From assembly GCA_944332225.1 (NCBI GenBank), contig CALVJO010000015.1, positions 1-34,974 of the forward strand: DNA of 34,974 bases, given 5' to 3'. The translations under genes were made by a program, and so were the position numbers. Shown here piece after piece: positions 8,854-16,022 of this stretch. The stretch comes from an uncultured Bacilli bacterium (GTDB taxonomy: Bacteria; Bacillota_I; Bacilli_A; RFN20; CAG-449). Position 1 is the stretch's first letter, and the number at the start of each line of letters is the position of its first letter. The notes beneath the pieces are model-generated. The model did no database searches. It worked only from the letters and a program-made list of their open reading frames with translations, and had not been told where the DNA came from.

Positions 8854-9903
8854 TTAACTGTCTAACGAAGGTAAAGTAATGATAAATGTGCTTCCTTCAT
8901 TCAGAGTTGAATCAACTTCAATATTACCTTCAAGAAGAGAAATAATTCTTTTAACGATAGATAATCCTAATCCATAACCTTCTTTAGAATGAGATGTATC
9001 GCCTTGATAGTAATTATCAAATATTTTCTTTTTGGTCTCTTCGCTCATGCCGATTCCATTATCTTTGATCATAATCTTTGCATTATCATCTTCTTTATAG
9101 GTGTTGATTACGATTTCACCATCTTTTTCGGTAAATTTAATCGCGTTAGATATTAAATTAATCAATATTTGTTTTAAGTAATCATGATTCGTTTTAATGT
9201 TTACTGATTGTAAATCAGTTATTAAAACTATGTTTTTATCTTCAAGGTTTTTAGCTAGAAGGATGATAGCTTCTCTAACTGCCTCATCGACTTTTACTGT
9301 TTGAAGCGAGCTAACTTTAGTCTCGGTATTAAGTTTTGATAAAAGTAATGTGTTGTTAGCTAAAGAAGAAATTCTTTCTATTTCAGTTGAGATGATAGTT
9401 AGATATTTCTTTTCTTCATCTTTAGTGATATTTCCTTTATTTATTAAATTAACGAAGCCTTTAATCGATGAAAGAGGAGTTTTAAATTCATGAGAAAAAT
9501 TAGAGATAAAGTCATTTTTTAACATTTCTATTGATGAAAGATCATCTAGCATTTGATTAAAGGTATTACCTAAATATTTTAATTCTGATGGGCCTTGTAT
9601 ATTGACTTTACAAGAGAAATCACCTTGAGAAGCTTTTTCCATCGCCTCACCTAAAACCTTGATTCCTGAGAGAAGGTTTTTAACGATAAATCCTAAGACG
9701 ATCGAGGTAGTTAAAACCGAAAGGGATAATAAGATTATAGAAACGATTAAAAAGCTTAAAAATGCATAGATTTCTGTATAAGTTAACGCCCAAATTACTA
9801 AACCTACTATGCAAGAAACTATCGCGTTTGTGAAAAACACTAAAAGAGTTACTTTTATATCTAGATAATAAGTATATCTTTTTTTAGATTTCTTCTTCTC
9901 CAT
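8854..9903 (-). CDS. sensor histidine kinase, OmpR-partner type
   Basis: A 349-residue membrane histidine kinase that autophosphorylates and passes the phosphate to the regulator encoded just upstream. Two hydrophobic segments (about 17-40 and 46-70) are separated by only a few residues, so the extracellular loop is almost absent; it may sense within the membrane or through a partner. A HAMP domain follows (about 72-123). The H-box F-S-H-E-F-K-T-P has H138 as phospho-acceptor. The N-box contains N253 in I-S-N-A-I-K-F. D-N-G-I-G-M and G-L-G-L-S-I-V form the ATP lid. The ATG overlaps the regulator's end by 20 bases, indicating translational coupling. The near-loopless sensor resembles intramembrane-sensing kinases, but those usually lack HAMP. 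Stimulus unknown. Confidence 0.92.
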   Translation of the reverse strand: MEKKKSKKRYTYYLDIKVTLLVFFTNAIVSCIVGLVIWALTYTEIYAFLSFLIVSIILLSLSVLTTSIVLGFIVKNLLSGIKVLGEAMEKASQGDFSCKVNIQGPSELKYLGNTFNQMLDDLSSIEMLKNDFISNFSHEFKTPLSSIKGFVNLINKGNITKDEEKKYLTIISTEIERISSLANNTLLLSKLNTETKVSSLQTVKVDEAVREAIILLAKNLEDKNIVLITDLQSVNIKTNHDYLKQILINLISNAIKFTEKDGEIVINTYKEDDNAKIMIKDNGIGMSEETKKKIFDNYYQGDTSHSKEGYGLGLSIVKRIISLLEGNIEVDSTLNEGSTFIITLPSLDS

Positions 9904-10573
9904 CTTTTCTAATTGCCTTGTATCCTATTCCGTATATTGTTTGAATTTCAAAATCTTCATTATCTTTTAATTTAGTTCTAAGTCGATTGATATGAACTGA
10001 AATAGTTGCTTCATCTGTTTCATTTTCATATCCCCATAATTCATCTAAAAGCTGATATTTAGTGAATATAATATTTAGATTTGATAATAGCTTATATAAA
10101 AGCATAAATTCTTTTCTAGGGAGCTTTATAGATTTATGGTTTGTGATAATTGATAATGAATTATAATCGATCACGGTATGCTTAAAGACGATTTTTTGCT
10201 CAGATTCGATTTTAGCCCGACGAAGAATAGCCTTAATTCTTAAAAGCATCTCTTCTTCATCGATAGGCTTAGTTAGATAATCATCGGTTCCAAGCTTGAA
10301 GGCTTTCTTTTTATCATCTGGTAAATCTTTTGCAGAGATAATTAAGACAGGAATATCTACATTACTATTTCTGATTTCCTCTAAGAAAGAATAACCATCC
10401 ATCTCAGGCATCATTAAATCAAGGATGATTAAAGATATTTTTTGCTCATCAAGGATCTTTAAACCTACTTTACCATTACAAGCTTGGTAAGTTTTGTAAC
10501 CTTCATGAGTTAGAATAGCTTTTAAAAATTCTCTATAGGAATTATCGTCTTCGATGATTAATATTTTAAACAT
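9884..10573 (-). CDS. OmpR/PhoB-family response regulator
   Basis: A 229-residue DNA-binding response regulator. The receiver domain occupies about 1-115, with the acidic pair E8/D9, phospho-acceptor D52 in L-D-L-M-M-P-E-M-D-G, and the conserved lysine in T-K-P-I-D. A winged-helix trans_reg_C domain follows (about 130-225), containing the typical E-L-W-G-Y and I-Y-G-I-G-Y-K motifs. It is the first gene of the operon with the kinase. Its ATG has no convincing ribosome site, and a promoter at 10580-10608 would start transcription at or next to this ATG, so it may be leaderless. A pair of 11-bp-spaced repeats lies upstream and could be its own binding site. Target genes are not shown by sequence, but the divergent gene at 10653 is the first candidate. 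Confidence 0.92.
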   Translation of the reverse strand: MFKILIIEDDNSYREFLKAILTHEGYKTYQACNGKVGLKILDEQKISLIILDLMMPEMDGYSFLEEIRNSNVDIPVLIISAKDLPDDKKKAFKLGTDDYLTKPIDEEEMLLRIKAILRRAKIESEQKIVFKHTVIDYNSLSIITNHKSIKLPRKEFMLLYKLLSNLNIIFTKYQLLDELWGYENETDEATISVHINRLRTKLKDNEDFEIQTIYGIGYKAIRKDGEEEI

Positions 10574-10579
10574 ATCTTA

Positions 10580-10608
10580 ATGTTAAAAAAAATGAGTAAA
10601 ACATGCAA
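10580..10608 (-). promoter_or_regulatory. promoter of the two-component operon
   Basis: On the - strand, TTGCAT (10603-10608) and TAACAT (10580-10585) are separated by exactly 17 bases. The expected start site falls at about 10573, the A of the regulator's ATG. Confidence 0.5.
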
Positions 10609-10630
10609 TTTGTTTAAAATTTGTTTAGAA
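10607..10630. promoter_or_regulatory. tandem direct repeat, candidate response-regulator site
   Basis: AATTTGTTTAAAA at 10607-10619 and AATTTGTTTAGAA at 10618-10630 are direct repeats whose starts are 11 bases apart, one helical turn. OmpR/PhoB-family regulators bind tandem half-sites spaced this way. The repeat lies between the two divergent promoters, so one bound dimer could control both. Assignment to the adjacent regulator is inference. Confidence 0.55.
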
Positions 10631-10639
10631 TTTTATGAT
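10610..10639 (+). promoter_or_regulatory. promoter of the CmpB-like gene
   Basis: TTGTTT at 10610-10615 and TATGAT at 10634-10639 are separated by 18 bases. The predicted start near 10646 leaves only about seven bases before ATG 10653. Confidence 0.45.
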
Positions 10640-10652
10640 TAAATCATCGTGT

Positions 10653-11369
10653 ATGGAAGAACACGAGTTATTAAGTCAAGATAAGATTTCTGAGATGATT
10701 CATCCGACTCAAGAAATCAAAACTGTAAAAAGTGAAAAGAAGCATCTAATGGTTCACGATTACACATTTGCTCACATGGGCATAATGATGATAATCGCCG
10801 CGTTTTTAGGCTTCGTTGGTGAAAATATTTTTAGATTGATAGTTGATGGACAAATCGATAATAGATTTATGATTTTACCATTTATCGCTCCATACGGGTT
10901 AGCGATATTCGCTATTTATTATGTCTTAGGGACTCCAGATAAGCTTAGATTCTTCAATAAAGAAGTATTAAGAGGAGATACCATTAAAGATAAGGTTTTA
11001 TCCTATCTAATATATGGAATTACCGTGATGCTCGCGGTCATGCTTGGAGAGATTGCTGTTGGTTCAATCTATGAAGCTATCTCTGGATTAACGATTTGGA
11101 ATTATGAAAATATTCCTCTGCATATCACAAAGTTCACTTCTATTCCAACTTCATTAGCTATTACCGTAATCGCTATTATATTAATGAGATTTATCTTTGT
11201 TCCTTGCATGGACTTTATCAGCAATAAAATTCCTTATAAAGTTGCTTTCTGGATAACATTAATTCTTGGAGGATTAATTGTTATTGATTGTATCTATATG
11301 ATGATAGAGCTCTTAGTTTTCCAAGATAAGAACTACTACTGGGTTATCAAGTTTTTTATGAAAGGATAG
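10653..11369 (+). CDS. CmpB-like (putative ABC transporter type IV) membrane protein
   Basis: A polytopic membrane protein of about 238 residues. After a charged cytoplasmic N-terminus there are about five to six hydrophobic segments. The block F-V-G-E-N-I-F-R...R-F-M-I-L-P-F-I-A-P-Y-G resembles the ABC_trans_CmpB family, whose transport role is itself poorly established. The longest ORF starts at 10635, but that ATG overlaps the likely -10 box; ATG 10653 is chosen, giving a nearly leaderless mRNA. Neither start has a Shine-Dalgarno sequence, and ATG 10749 remains possible. It is divergent from the response regulator and shares its control region, so it may be a target. The stop codon lies inside the terminator stem. 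Confidence 0.7.
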   Translation: MEEHELLSQDKISEMIHPTQEIKTVKSEKKHLMVHDYTFAHMGIMMIIAAFLGFVGENIFRLIVDGQIDNRFMILPFIAPYGLAIFAIYYVLGTPDKLRFFNKEVLRGDTIKDKVLSYLIYGITVMLAVMLGEIAVGSIYEAISGLTIWNYENIPLHITKFTSIPTSLAITVIAIILMRFIFVPCMDFISNKIPYKVAFWITLILGGLIVIDCIYMMIELLVFQDKNYYWVIKFFMKG

Positions 11370-11386
11370 ATTTATATCCTTTTTCT
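11361..11386 (+). terminator. terminator of the CmpB-like gene
   Basis: AAAGGATA (11361-11368) pairs perfectly with TATCCTTT (11375-11382) around a six-base loop, followed by more T. The TAG stop codon at 11367-11369 is within the hairpin. Confidence 0.8.
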
Positions 11387-11433
11387 TTTATTTTGTCTTG
11401 TAAGGGGTTACAATAATTCTAGAGGTGATAATC

Positions 11434-11886
11434 ATGTACGAAATTGGAAAAAAAGTTTCTCATGCTACAAAGGGATTAGTTCGTTTCATGGGAATGGATG
11501 GAGATGTTGTTCACTTAAGAAAAAGCGGAGTTTATTTTGATGATTATATTCAAAATATCCGTGAGATTACTTCTAAAGATGAAGTTAATTATCTATTAAC
11601 TAATTTAGAAAAAATTGAAAACGAGAGAAGTAAAAATCTTAATCCAGATACGATGTATTATTTTAATCTTTCTCGTTATGGAACTTTAAATGATTTATTC
11701 TTAATCATGAAAAGATTTTACATGATTAAAGCTAAAGAATGCCCTTCTCCTTTAACTCCTGAAGAAGCTTCAATCTACGCTTTTGCTAAAGATAAAGCTC
11801 TCCATGAAGTTTCCTATGTATTAGAGCAACCAATTGAAATTTTTGAAAATCTTATTAAGAATCAGCTTCATTACGTAAAAGGTTAA
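11434..11886 (+). CDS. CarD/CdnL-like transcription regulator
   Basis: A 150-residue cytoplasmic protein resembling the CarD/CdnL family, which binds RNA polymerase beta and stabilises open promoter complexes. The N-terminal part begins Y-E-I-G-K-K-V-S-H-A-T-K-G-L, like the start of the CarD/TRCF Tudor-like domain. The C-terminal part is all-helical, with the family pattern Y-G-T-L-N-D-L-F-L-I-M-K-R-F-Y, then L-T-P-E-E-A, then a final A-x-x-x-x-x-H-E-V-S-Y-V-L-E helix. ATG 11434 is chosen over GTG 11425 because AGAGGTGA lies just upstream. The gene has its own terminator on each side, so it appears monocistronic. The Tudor part is divergent, so the assignment rests mainly on the order and pattern of the helical domain. 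Confidence 0.72.
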   Translation: MYEIGKKVSHATKGLVRFMGMDGDVVHLRKSGVYFDDYIQNIREITSKDEVNYLLTNLEKIENERSKNLNPDTMYYFNLSRYGTLNDLFLIMKRFYMIKAKECPSPLTPEEASIYAFAKDKALHEVSYVLEQPIEIFENLIKNQLHYVKG

Positions 11887-11913
11887 TTTCTCCCTTTTAT
11901 GATTTGATATTTT

Positions 11914-11945
11914 AAAAAAACACCCCTAGCCAAGGTGTTTTTTAA
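11914..11945 (+). terminator. terminator of the CarD-like gene
   Basis: AAAAACACC and GGTGTTTTT form a long stem around a short loop, ending in T. The A-rich left side means it may work on the - strand too. Confidence 0.85.
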
Positions 11946-12017
11946 TTTACAAAAATAAGTAAAAAAATTACAATGTTCCTGCGTGGCATAGAATTCTAGC
12001 TACAGCAAGGAGAAATT

Positions 12018-12794
12018 ATGATATTAACATTAGATTTAGGTAACACCAATCTCTACGTTGGGGTATACCAAGACAAGAATCTAATCGGTGAATATCGAAC
12101 CGATTCAGATCTATCAAGGTCCGATGATATGTATAGGATCTTGATTAAGGAATTTTTATTTCATTCCTCAATCGATATTAACTTAATTGAAGGAGCTATT
12201 CTCTCTTCAGTTATCCCATCTCTTACCTTAGTAATTAAAAGCGCGGTTGAAAAGCTAATCAACAAGCCATGTCTTGTGGTCTCTTCAGCCTTAAAATCAG
12301 GTCTATCTATTCATATTGATAATCCTAAAGAGCTTGGAAATGATTTAGTGTGCGACTGTGTGGGAGCGATTAACAACTATTCTTATCCTTGTTTAATCGT
12401 CGACTGCGGGACGGCAAATAAGTTTTTAGTAATTGATAAAAATAAAAACTTTATCGGAGGAGTCTTTACACCTGGAATCAGAGTTGGAATGAAGGCATTA
12501 ATTAACAAAGCGGCTCAGCTCAGCGATGTCTCATTTGTAACTCCAAAAAAGATAATTGGAAAAAACACTTTAGATTCCTTAAATTCAGGAGCAACATACG
12601 GAAACATCGCGATGATCAAAGAACTAAAAAAATCTATGGAGAAAGAATTAGGCTATTATCTCGATGGAATTTTAACTGGGGGTAATTCTTTTTTAATCAA
12701 AGATTATTTAACTGATTTTATCTTTGACCCTTATTTAGTTTTCAAAGGCTTATTAGCGATTTATGAAAGGAATATGAATAATGACAAGCAATAG
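12018..12794 (+). CDS. coaX: type III pantothenate kinase
   Basis: A 258-residue cytoplasmic enzyme that phosphorylates pantothenate, the first step of coenzyme A synthesis. The N-terminal D-L-G-N-T-N phosphate-binding motif, S-S-V-I-P-S, G-N-D-L-V-C-D, D-C-G-T-A-N-K-F and the P-G-I-R-x-G-M segment match the ASKHA-fold CoaX family in order and spacing. Length is usual for the family. AAGGAG lies six bases before ATG 12018. It overlaps the next gene by 14 bases; that gene looks like a pantothenate uptake component, so vitamin import and phosphorylation are coupled. Confidence 0.95.
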   Translation: MILTLDLGNTNLYVGVYQDKNLIGEYRTDSDLSRSDDMYRILIKEFLFHSSIDINLIEGAILSSVIPSLTLVIKSAVEKLINKPCLVVSSALKSGLSIHIDNPKELGNDLVCDCVGAINNYSYPCLIVDCGTANKFLVIDKNKNFIGGVFTPGIRVGMKALINKAAQLSDVSFVTPKKIIGKNTLDSLNSGATYGNIAMIKELKKSMEKELGYYLDGILTGGNSFLIKDYLTDFIFDPYLVFKGLLAIYERNMNNDKQ

Positions 12795-13563
12795 AAAAAA
12801 ACATTCAACAATATTTTTTATATCATACACAGCTTTATTTATAGCAATTATAGTAATCATGACGTTCACTCCTATTGGATATATTAAGCTTCCAGGCTTA
12901 GAATTAACTTTAATGTGCATTCCAGTAGCTGTCGGAGCAATTTTATTAGGACCTATAGAAGGATTAATTCTCGGCCTTAGTTTTGGTCTTTCTTCATTTA
13001 TTCAATGTTTTACCGGATCTGCTTTTGGAGCAGCTTTATTATCAATTAATCCATTCCTCTGCGCGGTTACTTGCATTCTTCCTCGAACCATCATGGGCTT
13101 ATTAACTGGACTAATTTTTAAAGGCTTAAAGAAGTTAACTAGTTTTATCATAGTTGATGATGGAAGAAACATTCATGTCAAAAGAACCTTTCATGTATTA
13201 ATTCACGCAGTAGCTAATATTTCAGCTGCTTTATTAAATACTTTATTATTCATGGGAACCTTATGTCTTTGCTTCTATAATACTGATTATATTCAAGAGA
13301 TGGTCTCAAGTTTAGGAGTAAACAATGTATTTATGTTCTGCGTCTTATTCGTAGGAATCCAAGGTTTAATTGAAGCCTGCATTAATCTATCTGTTGGTAC
13401 AATAATTACTTCATCTTTAGAAAGATTGGTTCATAAAACTTTAACGGTGACAAGCTTCAGCAAGAAAAAAATAGCTCACGCTTCTCCTATAAAAGAAAAA
13501 GAAGAAGACCTTAAAAGTCAAAAAAATCCTAAAATCTTATTAAATAATACTGAGAATAATTAA
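12781..13563 (+). CDS. ECF transporter S component, probably pantothenate-specific
   Basis: A 260-residue membrane protein with about six hydrophobic segments, resembling energy-coupling-factor S components. Such proteins bind a vitamin and work with a shared EcfA/EcfT module, not encoded in this window. The pattern I-P-V-A-V-G-A-I-L-L-G-P-x-E-G-L-x-L-G-L followed by F-G and S-S is typical of the fold. An overlap of 14 bases with coaX points to pantothenate as substrate, as for PanT; this is inference from context. The final 45 residues are a charged, Lys/Glu/Asn-rich cytoplasmic tail not needed for the fold. AAAGGA before ATG 12781 is inside coaX. Confidence 0.85.
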   Translation: MTSNRKKHSTIFFISYTALFIAIIVIMTFTPIGYIKLPGLELTLMCIPVAVGAILLGPIEGLILGLSFGLSSFIQCFTGSAFGAALLSINPFLCAVTCILPRTIMGLLTGLIFKGLKKLTSFIIVDDGRNIHVKRTFHVLIHAVANISAALLNTLLFMGTLCLCFYNTDYIQEMVSSLGVNNVFMFCVLFVGIQGLIEACINLSVGTIITSSLERLVHKTLTVTSFSKKKIAHASPIKEKEEDLKSQKNPKILLNNTENN

Positions 13564-13566
13564 GCG

Positions 13567-13596
13567 TAAAAAAAGGAAGCATCGAGCTTCCTTTTA
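13567..13596. terminator. bidirectional terminator between panT-like gene and tkt
   Basis: AAAGGAAGC and GCTTCCTTT form a nine-base-pair stem around ATCGA, flanked by A on the left and T on the right. It can end both convergent transcripts; the - strand T-run is longer. Confidence 0.85.
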
Positions 13597-13615
13597 ACAT
13601 GGTTATAAATTTGAT

Positions 13616-15577
13616 TTAGAGTATTTCTTTAATTCTTCTAACTAATTCATCAGAATTAAAGTTAAATTTCTTAAGACAATCTTCAAATGGCGCGGAGGCA
13701 CCGAAAGTGTCGATGCTCATGACATGAGGAGCAAATTTATGCCAACCGAATGATGAAAGCATCTCAACTGTGATTCTCTTAGAATAATCATTTCCTAAAG
13801 TTTCTTTAATATATGAAGGATCTTGCTTTAAGAATCTTTCCATTGATAGCATAGAGACTACTCTTGAATCGATGCCTTGCTTGAGTAATTTTTCTTGAGC
13901 TTCGATAGCTAAGGATACTTCAGAACCAGAAGCGATTATAGTAATATCTGCGTGTTTAACTTCGTATGAGACGACGTAGCCACCTTTTTCTCTATCTTTA
14001 GTTAAAGTTCCGTTTAAGGTTGGAAGAGCTTGTCTAGTTAGAATGATGCAAACTGGATGATCCTCTTGAGCAAACATAAGTCTATAGGCTGTTGCAACTT
14101 CATTCGCGTCACATGGTCTAAATACTTCAACATTAGGTATAGAACGTAGCATCGCTAATTGTTCGACAGGTTGATGAGTTGGTCCATCTTCTCCAACGGC
14201 AATTGAATCGTGAGAGAAGATATATACAGCAGGAATTCTCTCTAAAGCGGCCATTCTAATTGCAGGCTTTAAATAATCAGCGAAGACTAAGAAGCAGCCA
14301 ACGTAAGTTCTAAGTCCTCCGTGAAGCAACATACCGTTTTGAATTGAGGCCATAGCAAACTCTCTAATTCCAAAGTTGATAGTTCTTCCTTCACGATGTT
14401 CAGGAGAGAAGAAAGGCTCATTTGGAATCTTAGTGTAAACTGATCCTGCGACATCCGCGGATCCTCCGATTAAGTTATGGATGTTAGCATGGAGGAATTG
14501 AAGGATGGTTTTAGATGTTTGTCTAGTAGCTTCTTTAACTCCTACATCAAATCTAGGATCATCTGAGTATAATTCGGTTAAAACTGAATTATTCTGCGCG
14601 GAGATAATCTTTTTAGCTTCTTGAGGATAATTCTTTTGATATTCATTAAATAAGTTTTCCCAAGCTTGGTATTTTTCTTGTCCTCTTTTAATAAAGGTAT
14701 TTTTAAAGTCTTGATATACTTCGTCTAAGACTGTAAATGGAGGATAATTATATTTATATAATTCTTTAGCTCTTCTTCCATCTTCTTCTCCTAGAGGGGC
14801 TCCGTGAACCTTAGATGTTCCTTGATTGATGGAACCATAGCCAATTACTGTGTGTACGATAATCAAGCTTGGCTTAGGAGAAATTTTAGCTTTAGTGATC
14901 GCTTTATCGATCTCTTCGACATCATTTCCATCTTTAACTTCTAAAACTTCCCATTCGCAAGCTTCAAATCTTTTTTTGACATCTTCTGAGAAAGAAAGAT
15001 CTAATGAGCCATCTAAAGTAACATTATTATTATCGTAGAAAAGAATTAACTTATTTAATTTTTGATGACCAGCGAAGGAGATAGATTCTTGAGATAGACC
15101 TTCTTGAAGACAACCATCTCCGCAGAGACAGTAGGTATAATGATCAAAAATATTCTTTCCATTAGGATATAAATTCTTTAAAGATTGCTCGGCGAGGGCA
15201 AATCCAACCGCTTGAGCGATACCTTGTCCTAGAGGGCCAGATGAGCAATCAACCCCTGGAGTAACATCGATTTCAGGATGTCCTGGAGTTCTAGAATCAA
15301 GCTGTCTAAATTGTTTTAAATCATCGATTGATAAATCATATCCTGCAACATGGAGGATAGCGTAGAGTAATGCTGAAGCATGTCCTGCTGAGAGAATGAA
15401 ACGATCGCGATTCATCCATTTAGGATGCGTTGGATCAGCTTTCAAATGTCTAGTAAATAAAGTGTACAAGATTGGAGCGGATCCGATAGCCATTCCTGGA
15501 TGGCCAGATTTAGACTTGTTGATCTGATCAATTACTAAAGATCTAATGCAAGCGATAGATAGAGAAGAAGTGTTCAT
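13616..15577 (-). CDS. tkt: transketolase
   Basis: A 653-residue thiamine-diphosphate enzyme of the non-oxidative pentose phosphate pathway, exchanging two-carbon units between sugar phosphates. Family hallmarks appear in order: G-H-P-G near the N-terminus, G-H-A-S-A-L, P-L-G-Q-G near 115, the ThDP/Mg motif G-D-G at 153-155 with the downstream N-N-N, and the pyrimidine-domain stretch I-R-E-F-A-M. The S-H-D-S-I-x-V-G-E-D-G-P-T-H-Q-P substrate motif is complete. Length is normal. AAAGGA on the - strand lies about six bases before the ATG. A structured RNA of about 170 nt ends directly before this ribosome site, so tkt is either regulated by it or read through from it. Confidence 0.96.
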   Translation of the reverse strand: MNTSSLSIACIRSLVIDQINKSKSGHPGMAIGSAPILYTLFTRHLKADPTHPKWMNRDRFILSAGHASALLYAILHVAGYDLSIDDLKQFRQLDSRTPGHPEIDVTPGVDCSSGPLGQGIAQAVGFALAEQSLKNLYPNGKNIFDHYTYCLCGDGCLQEGLSQESISFAGHQKLNKLILFYDNNNVTLDGSLDLSFSEDVKKRFEACEWEVLEVKDGNDVEEIDKAITKAKISPKPSLIIVHTVIGYGSINQGTSKVHGAPLGEEDGRRAKELYKYNYPPFTVLDEVYQDFKNTFIKRGQEKYQAWENLFNEYQKNYPQEAKKIISAQNNSVLTELYSDDPRFDVGVKEATRQTSKTILQFLHANIHNLIGGSADVAGSVYTKIPNEPFFSPEHREGRTINFGIREFAMASIQNGMLLHGGLRTYVGCFLVFADYLKPAIRMAALERIPAVYIFSHDSIAVGEDGPTHQPVEQLAMLRSIPNVEVFRPCDANEVATAYRLMFAQEDHPVCIILTRQALPTLNGTLTKDREKGGYVVSYEVKHADITIIASGSEVSLAIEAQEKLLKQGIDSRVVSMLSMERFLKQDPSYIKETLGNDYSKRITVEMLSSFGWHKFAPHVMSIDTFGASAPFEDCLKKFNFNSDELVRRIKEIL

Positions 15578-15589
15578 AAAATTCCTTTC

Positions 15590-15762
15590 AAAAATAAAAG
15601 TCTAATAGATTTAAGGCTGAATCCCGAAGATCCAGAGTGGAAGACTTTTCCCTACTTTAGGATTCCGAACTGAAATATCCATAAGGATGAACGGCCTTCG
15701 ACACGATAGGGATGAAAAAGTTTTCCTAAGTTAAAATGTGGAATCGCATATATCTATTAGAC
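15590..15762 (-). ncRNA. structured RNA upstream of tkt, 6S-like rod or cis leader
   Basis: On the - strand the first 11 bases of a predicted transcript (15752-15762, GTCTAATAGAT) pair perfectly with 15600-15610, which is followed at once by TTTTATTTTT. Inside, CTTTT plus CCCTA at 15645-15654 (+ coordinates) pair with TAGGG plus AAAAG at 15707-15720 across a three-base bulge. An apical hairpin has AUCC/GGAU arms near 15677-15688. An extended -10 box places the start at 15762, the first base of the closing stem. Terminal pairing, length of about 170 and a U-tract fit a free-standing rod RNA such as 6S RNA. The tkt ribosome site starts a few bases later, so a cis-regulatory leader is equally possible. 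Family not recognised. Confidence 0.6.
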
Positions 15763-15768
15763 AATTAA

Positions 15769-15777
15769 ATATTACCA
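15769..15777 (-). promoter_or_regulatory. extended -10 promoter of the tkt-upstream RNA
   Basis: TGG followed by TAATAT on the - strand forms an extended -10 element. Six bases separate it from G at 15762, the first base of the RNA's closing helix. The -35 candidate (TTTCTA, 17 bases upstream) is weak. Confidence 0.45.
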
Positions 15778-15879
15778 TGTTTGTTTGTTAATAGAAAGAG
15801 GGAAATTTTAGCAATGACAAAAAATAGAAATTTTGATTTAAGAAAATATTTGTTGAATTACCTGATTTTATAGTGTAAC

Positions 15880-15896
15880 TTATTTACGGTAAATAA
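15880..15896. promoter_or_regulatory. perfect palindrome near the infC transcript start
   Basis: TTATTTAC-G-GTAAATAA is a perfect inverted repeat with eight-base arms. It follows a weak promoter-like stretch (TTGAAT at 15854, TATAGT at 15869). It could be a repressor operator or a 5' RNA hairpin of the infC leader. Its bound factor is unknown. Confidence 0.4.
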
Positions 15897-15899
15897 ATC

Positions 15900-16010
15900 G
15901 TGGAAAGAAGAAGCGCCCGCTTCTCACCAGATTCGACATTCGAATTGGTAAAGAGCTACATCTAGTTTGTATTTTACGGGCGCACGATTCTGCGTCCGTT
16001 TTATTTTACT
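15900..16010 (+). promoter_or_regulatory. L20 leader with pseudoknot and attenuator
   Basis: This leader precedes infC-rpmI-rplT, where Firmicutes carry the ribosomal protein L20 autoregulatory leader. A first hairpin is GAAGC/GCTTC around 15910-15923. Its GCGCCCG (15913-15919) is complementary to CGGGCGC at 15977-15983, which fits the long-range pseudoknot of this class. A second hairpin, ACCA-ATTCG with CGAAT-TGGT (15926-15949), has a bulged G. The 3' partner of the pseudoknot is also the left arm of a terminator: CGGGCGCA (15977-15984) pairs with TGCGTCCG (15991-15998), then TTTTATTTT. The two are mutually exclusive. L20 binding would therefore favour termination, as known in Bacillus; here that is inferred. 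Confidence 0.85.
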
Positions 16011-16022
16011 AGGAGGTTTATC

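Noticed and set aside
15590-15762. TPP riboswitch for transketolase
   Set aside because: Neither the CUGAGA nor the other conserved TPP-aptamer segments are present on either strand.
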